Positions 42,213 to 50,818 of a stretch of DNA of 64,000 nucleotides are shown one piece after another. The DNA is from Streptomyces sp. NRRL F-2580. Its GTDB lineage: Bacteria; Actinomycetota; Actinomycetes; Streptomycetales; Streptomycetaceae. Below the pieces are notes generated by a model. It did not search any database. It was not told the DNA's origin and saw only the letters and a program-made list of their open reading frames with translations. Within the stretch, counting starts at the first letter, position 1. The number at the start of each line of letters is the position of its first letter. The DNA lies in NCBI RefSeq assembly GCF_000720115.1, contig NZ_JOIR01000029.1, forward strand, positions 62,001-126,000. Reading direction: 5' to 3'. The translations under genes and the position numbers were made by a program.

Positions 42213-43523
42213 ATGTCCTCGTCGTCCCTCAAGCGCCGTCTCGCCGCCACCCTGGCCGTCTCTGCCACCACCCTCGGCATGGTCACGCTCACCTCGGCGC
42301 CCGCCCAGGCCGCCGCCATCTGCGGCGGCAACGTGTCGGTCTACGGCACCCTCCCCGACGGACGCCTCACCTACACGGCGATAGCCCCCAACACCGGCGA
42401 CCGCGTCAAGACCCTGATCGGCGCGGACCTGGGCTTCACGCCCAAGGCGATGGCCACCCTCAACTTCAACACCGTCCTGGTGACCTCGACGGCCGGCGAG
42501 CTGTACCGCGTCGACATCCAGACCAACGACAGCGCCCTGGCGCTGGCCGGTGTCACCAAGATCTGGGACAGCGGCTGGACCTTCGACAAGCTGACCTACG
42601 ACGGCGCCGGTCACCTCTACGGCACGGTCGGCGGCGAGCTCCACCGCTACAACGTCTCCCAGGCCAAGCCCAGCGGGCCCGCCCACATCGCCAAGCACGC
42701 CGTGATCGACACGGGCTTCGTCCTGAAGACGCTCGCCGCCGCCGGCGACGACGTCCTCATCGCCAGCACCGCCGACGGCCGCCTGCTCTCGTACCAGATC
42801 AACGGCGTCGGGGACTGGGAGAGTTCGGTGCTCAAGAGCTCCGGCTGGTCGGCGGTCGACAACCTCGTCTCGCCCGGCGGCGGCCTCTACTACGGCCGTA
42901 CGAACGGCGGGATGTACTGGTACCACGACGCCGACCCCACCGACGGCAAGGGCGACGACATCGCCTACCACCCCGCCGACCCGGTCGACGAGAGCGGCTG
43001 GACCCAGAGCCTGCTCTCCGCCTTCGCCAACGACTGCACCTACCAGCCGCCGGCGCCCCCCACCCCCACGCCCTCCACCAAGGGCGGGCAGATCGCCCGC
43101 AGCGAGATCATGAGCCGCGCCGCGAACTGGCTGAGCCGTGACATCCCCTACAACCAGGGCGCGTACGCCCCCGACCCGGACGGCGACCACACCTACCGCA
43201 CCGACTGCTCCGGCTTCGTCTCCATGGTCTGGCACGCCGCCAGCAGCTACACGACCTACAGCCTGCCGAGCGTCGCCGCCACCATCTCCAAGTCCGACCT
43301 TCAGCCCGGCGACGCGCTGAACACCCAGGACGGGCACGTGGTGCTCTTCGAGAAGTGGGTCGACAAGGCCGCCGGCAAGTTCTCGTACATCCACGAGGCC
43401 AACACCAACGACGACATGATGCGCGGTCAGGACTACCTCAACGGAGGCAGCGACGGACGAATCGCGGGCCACGCCGCCTCCGGCTACGTCGCCCTGCGCT
43501 ACGACAACGTCGTCAACGGATAG
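42213..43523 (+). CDS. Secreted tachylectin-like propeller with NlpC/P60 domain
   Basis: 436 residues. Signal peptide about 1-33 (ending AQAA). Propeller (about 34-275) clearly paralogous to that of the preceding gene (ADLGFTPKAMATLNFNTVLV, VSPGGGLYYGR). After a PPTPTPS linker comes an NlpC/P60-type domain (about 290-436) with TDCSGFVSMVWHA (Cys) and DGHVVLFEKW (His). So the two neighbours share a lectin module but carry different peptidoglycan-hydrolase types. 97 nt from the previous stop; probably same operon. Strong terminator follows. Confidence 0.82.
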   Translation: MSSSSLKRRLAATLAVSATTLGMVTLTSAPAQAAAICGGNVSVYGTLPDGRLTYTAIAPNTGDRVKTLIGADLGFTPKAMATLNFNTVLVTSTAGELYRVDIQTNDSALALAGVTKIWDSGWTFDKLTYDGAGHLYGTVGGELHRYNVSQAKPSGPAHIAKHAVIDTGFVLKTLAAAGDDVLIASTADGRLLSYQINGVGDWESSVLKSSGWSAVDNLVSPGGGLYYGRTNGGMYWYHDADPTDGKGDDIAYHPADPVDESGWTQSLLSAFANDCTYQPPAPPTPTPSTKGGQIARSEIMSRAANWLSRDIPYNQGAYAPDPDGDHTYRTDCSGFVSMVWHAASSYTTYSLPSVAATISKSDLQPGDALNTQDGHVVLFEKWVDKAAGKFSYIHEANTNDDMMRGQDYLNGGSDGRIAGHAASGYVALRYDNVVNG

Positions 43524-43535
43524 CCCCCACGCGAA

Positions 43536-43574
43536 CGAAGGCCGGACCGCCCCCGTCGGGCGGTCCGGCCTTCG
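43536..43574. terminator. Strong hairpin between lectin–hydrolase and ALF-repeat genes
   Basis: CGAAGGCCGGACCGCCC pairs perfectly with GGGCGGTCCGGCCTTCG around a CCGTC loop; serves two convergent genes. Confidence 0.9.
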
Positions 43575-43594
43575 CTCGTGGGTCCGGCCGGCGG

Positions 43595-44302
43595 TCAGAC
43601 CTGGGACTGGCCGACCGTGAGGAAGTACCGCAGCTCCTCGGGGGTGCCGTTCAGCGCCTTCTCGGCCGCCGCGCGCAGCGCGTCGCTGATGCCGGGGCGG
43701 GCCAGGATCCGCACGACGTCCACGCGGTCGTCCTCTGCCTGGGCCAGGCGCAGGCCGGTCTTCAGGAAGGCGGTCCGGTCGGCCGGGGTGCCGTCCAGGG
43801 CCTTGTTGGCCTCGCGCTTCACGGCTTTGCCGGTGGCCGGATTGGCGTGGAGGACCTTGAGGATGGCGACCATGTTGTCCTCGTCCTGTGCCTTGGCGAG
43901 GCCGGTGGCGAGGAAGGCGACACGGTCGGCCGGGGTGCCGTCGATGGCCTTGTTGGCCTCGCGCTTCACGCCTTTGCCGGTGGACGGGTCGCCGAGGATC
44001 CTGAAGATCGCGACCAGGTTGTCCTCGTCCTGGGCCTTCGCGAGACCCGTGGTCAGGAAGGCCACGCGGTCGGCCGGGGTGCCGCTGAGAGCCTTGTCGG
44101 CCTCCCGCTTGACCGCCTTGCCACTGGCCGGGTCGGCCAGGATCTTGGCGATGGCGACGGCGTTCTCCGTGTCCGAGTCCACCGACGCGGACGCGGACGC
44201 CGGCACGGCGGCGGGCGTGGCGGCGAAGGACGGGGTGGAGAGCAGCAGGGCGGGCGCCAGGGCGCCCGCGGCCAGCACGAGTGCGGCGCGGGTCAGTTTC
44301 AT
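43595..44302 (-). CDS. Secreted ALF-repeat protein
   Basis: 235 residues. Signal peptide about 1-27 (ALVLAAGALAPALLLSTPSFA). The rest is four ALF repeats of about 48 residues, e.g. DPASGKAVKREADKALSGTP followed by AFLTTGLAKAQDED, an all-helical actinobacterial repeat of unknown function often found in secreted proteins. Repeats 1-3 are very similar at DNA level; repeat 4 is divergent. ATG at 44302 with GGGGGA upstream; an upstream in-frame extension lacks a signal-like start. Confidence 0.87.
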   Translation of the reverse strand: MKLTRAALVLAAGALAPALLLSTPSFAATPAAVPASASASVDSDTENAVAIAKILADPASGKAVKREADKALSGTPADRVAFLTTGLAKAQDEDNLVAIFRILGDPSTGKGVKREANKAIDGTPADRVAFLATGLAKAQDEDNMVAILKVLHANPATGKAVKREANKALDGTPADRTAFLKTGLRLAQAEDDRVDVVRILARPGISDALRAAAEKALNGTPEELRYFLTVGQSQV

Positions 44303-44420
44303 CGTTCCCCCTCGATCGAATGACTGTCCGTTCTCGACAGCAGGAAGATCATCACAAGGGGGCGTACGACGGACAACTGCCCACCGGGCTAGGCCGTTCG
44401 GTTCCACACTCCGACGAATT

Positions 44421-46343
44421 TCACAGTCCGGGGCCGGGCGGTTGCGGGGCGGGCCCGTCGGGCTGCGCGGCGGCCGCCTCCGAGACGGCCGCGGAGGCGG
44501 CGGAGGCCTCGGAGGCCGCGGTCTGGCGCCCGATCATGCCGGCGATCACGTCCGGGGCCACCGCGCGCGAGAACAGCCAGCCCTGCCCGGTGTCGCAGCC
44601 GACGCCGCGCAGCCGGGCCGCCTGCCCGGCGGTCTCCACGCACTCCGCGGTCACGGTCAGGCCCAGCCGGTGGGCGAGCTGGACCAGGGCCTCGACGATG
44701 GTCTCGTCGGCCGGGTTCGGGTGCGTGCCCTCCTCGTAGCGGAAGCCCCGTACGAAGGAGCCGTCCAGCTTCAGCACCGAGACCGGCAGCCGGCTGAGGT
44801 AGGCGAGGTTCGAGTACCCGGTGCCGAAGTCGTCGATCGCGATCCGCACGCCCATGTCGCTGAGCGCCTGGAGCGCCTGCAACGGCCGGCCCGCCGAGCC
44901 CATGACGGCCGACTCGGTCAGCTCCAGCTGGAGCAGCTGCGGCGCCAGGCCCGTCTCGGCCAGGATCTCCGCGACGTCGCCGACCAGGTCGGAGTCCCAC
45001 ACCTGGCGCACGGCCACGTTGACCGACACGAAGACCGGTGCGTCGCTGGGCTGCTCGATCTGCCAGCGCCGGGCCTGCCGGCAGGCGGTCCGCAGGACCC
45101 ACTGTCCCAACTGGACGATGGATCCGTCCTCTTCCGCGATTCCGATGAACCGATTCGGCGTGAGCGTGCCGAACTGCGGATGGTTCCAGCGCACCAGGGC
45201 TTCCACCCCGCGCACCACTCCGCTCTCCAGGTCGACCAGCGGCTGGTACTCCAGCTCGAACTCCCCGCGCTCCACCGCCGGCCGCAGCGTCGAGGAGAGC
45301 GCCTGCCGGGTCATGCGGTGCGCGTTGCGCTCCGGGTCGAAGAGGGTCCAGCGGGCCTTGCCGTCGGCCTTGGCCCAGTACAGGGTCGTGTCGGCGGCCT
45401 GCATCAGCCCGGTCGCCGAGGTGCCGGCCGTGGTCCGCTCCACCACCCCGATCGACGCGGAGACCGACAGCCGCTGCCCTGCCAGGTCGAACGGCTCCTG
45501 CACGGCGGCCAGTACGCTCCGCGCCAGGTCCGCGAGCTGTTCGGTGCCGGTGGAGTCCTCGACCAGCAGGGCGAACTCGTCGCCACCGAGCCGTGCGACC
45601 AGGTGCCCGCCGGTACGCCCGTACCCCGACTGGTCGGCGCACTGGGTCAGCCGGGCCGCGACGGCGGTCAGCAGCCGGTCGCCGACGCGGTGGCCGAGGG
45701 TGTCGTTGACGGCCTTGAACCCGTCGAGGTCCAGGTAGCACAGCCCGATCCGGCCGGTGCCCCCGTGCTCGTACGAGGAGGCCTCCAGGGCGGCGGAGAG
45801 CCGCTCGAAGAACAGCGCCCGGTTGGGCAGCCGCGTGACCGGGTCGTGCATCTGCAGGTGCCGGAGCCGGGCCTGGAGGTCGCGGCGGTCGCTGATGTCG
45901 GAGACGGACAGCAGGACGTCCCCGGTCCCGGGTACGGGCCCCAGGGTGACCTCCGTCCACAGCGAGTGCCCGTCGGGGTGCTTGAGGCGGCGGGTGCAGC
46001 GCAGCCGGGCCTGCCGGCCGCGGAGCACCTCCTGGTACGCGGCCCAGGTGCGGGCCTCCGCGGCCAGGTCCACCAGGTCGGCGGCGCACTGGTGGACGAG
46101 GGCCTGCGGCTCGCTGCCCAGCAGCCCGGCGAAGGCCTCGTTGGCGGCGACCACGTAGCCGTCGCGGTCCACGACCGCCATGGCGAGGTGGGCCGCGTTG
46201 AAGGCGGCCCGGTAATCGCGCCGCTCCGACTCGCCGGCGCGCGACGGCGCCGCCGACGCTGCCGGCACTGCCAAGTGACGCTCCGTAATGGCCGATCGGA
46301 TGCTATCGGCCGCCGAACCGGTTCCCTCTGAGGTTCCGCTCAC
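44421..46343 (-). CDS. cdgA: PAS–GGDEF–EAL cyclic-di-GMP turnover protein
   Basis: 640 residues. PAS domain (about 45-165, AMAVVDRDGYVVAANEAFAG), then GGDEF domain with intact GGDEF (about 253-257) and metal-site DLDGFKAVNDTLGH, then an EAL domain with EALVRWNHP (about 380), ELTESAVM and DDFGTGYSNLAYLSRLPV. All catalytic signatures are present, so it may both make and break c-di-GMP. Domain order and neighbourhood agree with S. coelicolor CdgA (SCO2817), a BldD target affecting development; the symbol rests on memory of synteny. No membrane helix. GTG at 46343 with GGGAG upstream. Confidence 0.85.
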   Translation of the reverse strand: MSGTSEGTGSAADSIRSAITERHLAVPAASAAPSRAGESERRDYRAAFNAAHLAMAVVDRDGYVVAANEAFAGLLGSEPQALVHQCAADLVDLAAEARTWAAYQEVLRGRQARLRCTRRLKHPDGHSLWTEVTLGPVPGTGDVLLSVSDISDRRDLQARLRHLQMHDPVTRLPNRALFFERLSAALEASSYEHGGTGRIGLCYLDLDGFKAVNDTLGHRVGDRLLTAVAARLTQCADQSGYGRTGGHLVARLGGDEFALLVEDSTGTEQLADLARSVLAAVQEPFDLAGQRLSVSASIGVVERTTAGTSATGLMQAADTTLYWAKADGKARWTLFDPERNAHRMTRQALSSTLRPAVERGEFELEYQPLVDLESGVVRGVEALVRWNHPQFGTLTPNRFIGIAEEDGSIVQLGQWVLRTACRQARRWQIEQPSDAPVFVSVNVAVRQVWDSDLVGDVAEILAETGLAPQLLQLELTESAVMGSAGRPLQALQALSDMGVRIAIDDFGTGYSNLAYLSRLPVSVLKLDGSFVRGFRYEEGTHPNPADETIVEALVQLAHRLGLTVTAECVETAGQAARLRGVGCDTGQGWLFSRAVAPDVIAGMIGRQTAASEASAASAAVSEAAAAQPDGPAPQPPGPGL

Positions 46344-46689
46344 CGTTGGCTCCCGCAGTGTTCGTGAGTGTCCGTGCAGGAAAGTGTGCCGATCATAGAG
46401 GCTGCCGGGAGGCCCTATCCAGCGGCGTCGCCGCGTGAGCCCCGGGAGTTCGGCGTGATGACGGATTGCCGGACCAAGATCGCTTGATCGTTTCTGCGCG
46501 GCTGTGAACATGTGAAAGCCCTGGCTGATCTCGGGTGATCGGTCGTGACGTTCTGTAGGCAGGTGCGTGAAGTCCGGGGGTCACCGGCTTGCCTCATCGC
46601 TCACTCGTGTGGGGCAGCGGAACAGGGCATTAGTAAGACAATCGCCTCAAGGTGGCTAAACAGGCACGAATCCACCACCGGAGGTCGAT
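46344..46689. other. 346-bp divergent promoter region, cdgA / M6 protease
   Basis: No credible gene. It is AT-richer than its surroundings. A GTGA-N10-TCACC arrangement at 46567-46585 loosely resembles older descriptions of BldD sites (AGTGA..TCACC), which would fit a cdgA-type gene, but similarity is weak. Promoter elements of both genes should lie here. Confidence 0.4.
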
Positions 46690-47925
46690 GTGGCGCGACA
46701 GCAGACACCCGGGGGAGTGGACCGTTCCCGCATCCGAAGTACCGCCGCGGCGCTCACCTCCCTCACCGCGCTCGCCGCCATGTCGCTCGTCGCGGGGCCC
46801 GCGGTGGCCGATTCCGGCGCCGGCCCCTGCGCGCTGACCCGGACGGGCGCGCACCACTCGCTGGGCCTGGACAGCTGGAACGGCGCCTACCCCAAGCCCG
46901 AGCGCACGCTCGATGCGGTCATGGTCTTCCTCTCCTTCCCCGACCACCGCACCACCCTCACGACCACGGAGCTCGCCCGCGACCACTTCCCCGCCACCAG
47001 CGAGTTCTTCGAGCAGGCCTCGTACGGCCGGTTCCGGCTCGCCCCGCACCCGCAGAAGCAGTGGATCCGGATGCCCAAGCCGTCCACCGCGTACGGGATA
47101 AGGCGGGACTGGGCCCCCGGGGACCGGGCGACCTACCTGCGCGACGCGGTCAGGGCGGCCGACGCCGAGGTGGACTTCGCCAAGTACGACATCGTCTACT
47201 TCGTCGCCGACCCGGACGCGCCCGGAGTGGACTCCGACGCCACCAAGGTCGTCAACTTCGACCGCCCGATCGTCGCGGACGGCACCGAACTGCGGCGGAT
47301 CGTCACCGTCTTCGAGCGCCACCCGCCGGACCGCAACGTACTGGCCCACGAGACCGGCCACGTCTTCGACCTCCCCGACCTCTACCACCGGCCCACCGAC
47401 GGCAAGGGCGACTGGGATACGTACGTCGGGGACTGGGACGTCATGGGCAGCCAGTTCGGGATGGCCCCGGACCTCTTCGCCTGGCACAAGTGGAAGCTGG
47501 GCTGGCTGGACGCCTCCCAGGTGGACTGCGTGCAGTCGGGCTCCTCCCTGCACACGCTCCAGCCGCTGGCACAGGCCCCGCCGAGCGGAGGCACGGGCGG
47601 GACCCGGCTGGCGGTGATCCGTACGGGCCCCGGCAGCGCCATCGCCGTCGAGGCGCGGGGCTCCGCCGGCAACGACGGGGACACCTGCACGGAAGGGGTC
47701 CTGGTCTACCGGGTGCGCAACGAGGCGGCGTCCGGCGGCGGTCCCATCGAGGTGATGGACGCGCACCCGGACACGGAGGCGTGCTGGGACCGTTCGGTGT
47801 ACCCGCCGCTGGCGGACGCGCCGCTGGAGGTGGGCGAGACGTACACCGTGCCGGGGGAGCGGATCACCATCGAGGTGGCGGACCGGACCCGGTCGGGCGC
47901 GTACACGGTGAAGATCACGACGTGA
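46690..47925 (+). CDS. Secreted M6-family metalloprotease (immune inhibitor A-like)
   Basis: 411 residues. N-terminal signal about 1-41 (LTALAAMSLVAGPAVA). The catalytic zinc motif HETGHVFDLPDLYH (H220, E221, H224, with a downstream D/H third ligand) is that of M6 peptidases, and DWDVMGSQFG gives the Met-turn. A C-terminal beta domain (about 300-411) is typical. It degrades extracellular proteins. GTG start. The upstream region is shared with the divergent cdgA-like gene. Confidence 0.88.
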   Translation: MARQQTPGGVDRSRIRSTAAALTSLTALAAMSLVAGPAVADSGAGPCALTRTGAHHSLGLDSWNGAYPKPERTLDAVMVFLSFPDHRTTLTTTELARDHFPATSEFFEQASYGRFRLAPHPQKQWIRMPKPSTAYGIRRDWAPGDRATYLRDAVRAADAEVDFAKYDIVYFVADPDAPGVDSDATKVVNFDRPIVADGTELRRIVTVFERHPPDRNVLAHETGHVFDLPDLYHRPTDGKGDWDTYVGDWDVMGSQFGMAPDLFAWHKWKLGWLDASQVDCVQSGSSLHTLQPLAQAPPSGGTGGTRLAVIRTGPGSAIAVEARGSAGNDGDTCTEGVLVYRVRNEAASGGGPIEVMDAHPDTEACWDRSVYPPLADAPLEVGETYTVPGERITIEVADRTRSGAYTVKITT

Positions 47926-47982
47926 GCGGGGCGCGGCCGCGGGGCGGCCGCGGGGCGGTCGTGCGCGGTCGTGGCACGACGA

Positions 47983-48014
47983 AGAAGGCCCCCACTCGCG
48001 TGGGGGCCTTCTTC
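47983..48014. terminator. Hairpin terminator after the M6 protease
   Basis: AAGAAGGCCCCCAC pairs with GTGGGGGCCTTCTT around TCGC, followed by CTTGT; it also ends the convergent tRNA-Lys copy 3. Confidence 0.9.
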
Positions 48015-48021
48015 TTGTCTG

Positions 48022-48095
48022 TGCGCCGCCAGGGACTCGAACCCCGGACCCGCTGATTAAGAGTCAGCTGCTCTAACCAACTGAGCTAGCGGCGC
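48022..48095 (-). tRNA. tRNA-Lys (anticodon CUU), copy 3
   Basis: Same 74-nt sequence as copies 1 and 2, minus strand. The 5' flank (GTCAGCAA before GCGCCGC on the minus strand) is shared with copy 1, and both are preceded on the plus strand by hairpin terminators. Confidence 0.97.
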
Positions 48096-48113
48096 TTGCT
48101 GACGAGGAAGACA

Positions 48114-48692
48114 TTAGCAGGAGGATCCGCGGAACGAAAAATCGATATCCCCAGGTCCGGTCGGTGCGGGGCTGCGGGCCGCCCGTACGAAGGCCCAGAG
48201 CAGGGCCTCGGGCCCGGGAAGCCACGGCGTCCGCGCGTCGGGGGCGACCAGCCACCGGGAGGGGCCGGGGGCGGCGGCCAGCGGCGGCACGGTCACGGCG
48301 TCGCCGGGGCCGTGGCACAGGGGCACCGGGGCGGCACGGGAAGCTCCCCATTCCTCCCACGCCAGCAGGGCGGGAAGCCGGTGGGCGGTGCCGGGGGAGG
48401 CGAAGAGGAGGATCCGGCCGCGGTGCACGGCGACCGGACCGGAGCCGGGCCCCTCGGCCCAGAGCAGGTCCAGGACGCGACGGCCGAGGACGAGCGGGAC
48501 GTTGACGACGTCGAAGGCGCTCCCGCAGGGAAGCGTGGCGGGCAGGCCGGGCCGTGCCTCCCAGAGCGCGAGGGTGCTCCGGGGGTGGGCGGAGGCGGAG
48601 GCGAGCCAGGCGGCGCCCTGCGGGGTGACGTGGGTGGCGTGCGCGGGCCGTGCGGTGAGGGTGGGACCGGGAGCCGTCGTCAGCGTCGTCAT
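48114..48692 (-). CDS. Prim-pol-like (bifunctional DNA primase/polymerase N-terminal type) protein
   Basis: 192 residues. Pattern GAAWLASASAHPRSTLALWE, TLPCGSAFDVVNVPLVLG and RILLFASPGTAHRLPALLAW, ending RTPWLPGPEALLWAFVRAAR, agrees with the short streptomycete proteins annotated as bifunctional DNA primase/polymerase N-terminal domain. Canonical primase metal residues (DxD) are not obvious, so catalysis is doubtful. Stand-alone, directly upstream of tRNA-Lys copy 3. A perfect 9-bp inverted repeat lies 27 nt before its ATG. Confidence 0.5.
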   Translation of the reverse strand: MTTLTTAPGPTLTARPAHATHVTPQGAAWLASASAHPRSTLALWEARPGLPATLPCGSAFDVVNVPLVLGRRVLDLLWAEGPGSGPVAVHRGRILLFASPGTAHRLPALLAWEEWGASRAAPVPLCHGPGDAVTVPPLAAAPGPSRWLVAPDARTPWLPGPEALLWAFVRAARSPAPTGPGDIDFSFRGSSC

Positions 48693-48718
48693 ATGCCAAG
48701 GTCTACCGGCCGTAGCGA

Positions 48719-48748
48719 CCCGGTTTCCAGGAGTTACCAGAAACCGGG
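48719..48748. promoter_or_regulatory. Inverted repeat upstream of the prim-pol-like gene
   Basis: CCCGGTTTC (48719-48727) and GAAACCGGG (48740-48748) are exact inverted repeats with a 12-nt spacer. Either an operator or a leader hairpin. CATATGCC occurs on either side (48690 and 48783). Confidence 0.45.
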
Positions 48749-48887
48749 ACGCGGCGGCTCTCGCTGCGGTATGTTGCGCCCCGCATATGCCAGCCCCATC
48801 CGGCCCCGCCCCGGCGATGGAGGCGCGGGGTCTGGGGTCTGGGACGGAGCCCCAGGAGGCTCCGCGCAGCGGGTCGGCCCGGCCCCG

Positions 48888-49229
48888 CTACGGCGTACCG
48901 GCTCCGCGCTGGAGGGTCTCGCCGAACTCGATCATCTTGAGGGCGTAGTCCTCGGTCCACTCCGCCTGCTCCGCGATCACCGCGGGCGAGAGCCGGTCGA
49001 AGCGCCGCGGATCCGCCAGCTGGGCGGCCGCCAGCGCCTGGAACTCCACGGCCCGCTCCTGTGCCGCCCGGAAGGCGAGGGTCAGTTCGGTCGCCCGGGT
49101 CAGCAGCTCCCGGGGGTCCTCGATCGACTCCAGGTCGAAGAAGTGCTCCGGATCCCCCGCGGCCTCCGAGGGCTCGAAGAGCAGAGGCGCCGGCCGCAGC
49201 CGTCGCTCGGTCCGCTCGGGCTCTGCCAT
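48888..49229 (-). CDS. Conserved hypothetical helical protein
   Basis: 113 residues, acidic and mostly helical (DLESIEDPRELLTRATELTL, AAQERAVEFQALAAAQLADP, VIAEQAEWTEDYALKMIEFG). No signal peptide, membrane segment or recognised domain. AGGAGG precedes the ATG at 49229, giving good support for expression. An incomplete REP-like stretch lies downstream near 48825-48870. Confidence 0.65.
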   Translation of the reverse strand: MAEPERTERRLRPAPLLFEPSEAAGDPEHFFDLESIEDPRELLTRATELTLAFRAAQERAVEFQALAAAQLADPRRFDRLSPAVIAEQAEWTEDYALKMIEFGETLQRGAGTP

Positions 49230-49451
49230 CCGTGTCCTCCTGCTGCGCGTGCGAAATGCTTCCGGGCCACCGTCCATTGTCCAACGCCGCGCAAGACCCC
49301 ACGCGATGGGCGGGAACACCTGTACGGCCGACGAGGCGCACGAGCAGACCGACCGCCTGAGGGGTGCGGGAGTCGCACAGGCGAGCGGCCGGAGCCGGCG
49401 GCGGGGGCCGTACGCGCACGCCGCGTACGGCCCCCCACCTCCTCCGGAGCC

Positions 49452-50021
49452 TCAGACCGTGACGGACTCCGCGGCGCGCCGCGCGGCCAGCTCGGCCACG
49501 TCGTCCAGTACGCCGGCCAGCTCGCCGACGAGCGCCTCGGGGGCCTCGAAGCCCTCGGGTCCGATGAGCTTGGGGATGCCCGGGATCGCGACGGACCGCT
49601 CGGCGGGCAGCATGCCGAGGCGGGTGAGCACCGGCAGCAGCATCTCGGCGGCCGGGGCGCCGCCGGTGGGACCGGCGCTGTAACTGACGAGGCCGACTGG
49701 CTTGCCCTTCCACTCGTTGTAGAGGAAGTCGATGGCGTTCTTGAAGGGGGCCGAGAAGCCGCCGTTGTACATCGGCAGGACGAAGAGGAAGGCGTCGGCC
49801 GAGTCGACCAGGGCGCTCCAGTCGCGGGTGTGCTGGTGGGCGTAGTTCCCGGTCGAGGCGTATTCGGGCTCGTCGAGGAAGGGCAGCGCGATCTCGGCGA
49901 GGTCGACGGGGGTGACCTCGAAGCCGCCGCGGTCGCGGGCCTGCTCGGTGACCCAGCGGGCGAGGGGGCGGCCGGAGGAGGTCGGGCGGGTGGCGGCGGA
50001 GATGACGTGCAGGCGGGTCAT
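49452..50021 (-). CDS. NADPH-dependent FMN reductase family protein
   Basis: 189 residues, flavodoxin-like fold: HVISAATRPTSSGRPLARWV binds FMN phosphate, and VLPMYNGGFSAPFKNAIDFL is the second flavin-contact motif. Such enzymes reduce quinones, azo or nitro compounds. Divergent from a MarR regulator with repeat operators between them, an arrangement common for quinone- or oxidant-induced reductases. Confidence 0.9.
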   Translation of the reverse strand: MTRLHVISAATRPTSSGRPLARWVTEQARDRGGFEVTPVDLAEIALPFLDEPEYASTGNYAHQHTRDWSALVDSADAFLFVLPMYNGGFSAPFKNAIDFLYNEWKGKPVGLVSYSAGPTGGAPAAEMLLPVLTRLGMLPAERSVAIPGIPKLIGPEGFEAPEALVGELAGVLDDVAELAARRAAESVTV

Positions 50022-50047
50022 GAAGGAGCTCCCGATCGGTGCGGTTG

Positions 50048-50114
50048 TTGATGTGTCACCGATAAAACCCGCAAAGTGTGTGACGTGTCAACGAGATAGA
50101 TGATGTGTCACCGA
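50048..50114. promoter_or_regulatory. Direct-repeat operator region between FMN reductase and MarR genes
   Basis: TGATGTGTCACCGA occurs exactly twice (50049-50062 and 50101-50114), and between them lies the near-palindrome TGACGTGTCA (50081-50090). All share the TGTCA core. Probably bound by the adjacent MarR protein and covering both start regions. Confidence 0.65.
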
Positions 50115-50133
50115 CCTGGCTAAAGTGGAAGGC

Positions 50134-50613
50134 ATGACCCCCGCATCCGAGCCGCCCCGCTGGCTCACGGAGCCCGAACAGGACGCCTGGTACGCGTGGC
50201 GGCGGATGTTCCCGCTGGTCGACGCGGAGATCGCGCGGGACCTCAGCCAGGACAGCGGACTCTCCGAGGCCGACTACGACGTCCTGTCGGTGCTCGGCTC
50301 CACGGACGGCCACCGCATGCGGATCACGGCACTGGCCGAACTGATGCAGTGGTCCCGCAGCCGGCTGTCCCACCAGCTCACCCGCATGGAGAAGCGCGGC
50401 ATCGTCCGCCGCGAGGAGGTGGCCACGGACGGCCGGGGTGCGGAGGTCGTCCTCACCGGGACGGGCGTGGCCACCATCACGGCGGCGGCCCCCCTCCACG
50501 TGGAATCCGTCCGCCGTCACCTGATCGACATCCTGACCCCGGCCCAACTCCGCACCCTCGCCGAAGTCGGCGAACTCCTCCGCGAACGCCTGGGCGCCCA
50601 GCGCAAGACCTGA
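50134..50613 (+). CDS. MarR family transcriptional regulator
   Basis: 159 residues, winged helix with DYDVLSVLGSTDGHRMRITALAELMQWSRSRL-type recognition region (about 50-80) and the wing TRMEKRGIVRREEV, D..RGAEVVLT. Likely a ligand-responsive repressor of itself and of the divergent FMN reductase. ATG at 50134 has weak GGAAGG upstream; a GTG at 50125 is possible. Confidence 0.9.
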   Translation: MTPASEPPRWLTEPEQDAWYAWRRMFPLVDAEIARDLSQDSGLSEADYDVLSVLGSTDGHRMRITALAELMQWSRSRLSHQLTRMEKRGIVRREEVATDGRGAEVVLTGTGVATITAAAPLHVESVRRHLIDILTPAQLRTLAEVGELLRERLGAQRKT

Positions 50614-50818
50614 GCGGGATTGCGGTCACCCGGTCTTGAGGCGGGTCCGTTCGTGGCGGGGCTCGGGCGGGCACGGTTTCGGCCAATATGCCGCAAGCTG
50701 CGACTGGACAAGGACGTAGCCACCGCAGAGATCGAACTGGACCAGGACCTGCAGTGAGGCGGTGGCCCTCGCTGCAGGTCCGTCCGTCGGCGTCGCCACG
50801 CCGGGGCGGCAGGTGCCG

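Noticed and set aside
50650..50757. Short reading ending ...KLRLDKDVATAEIELDQDLQ as a gene remnant
   Set aside because: Only about 35 codons, no start or family recognised; may be a 3' remnant but cannot be supported.
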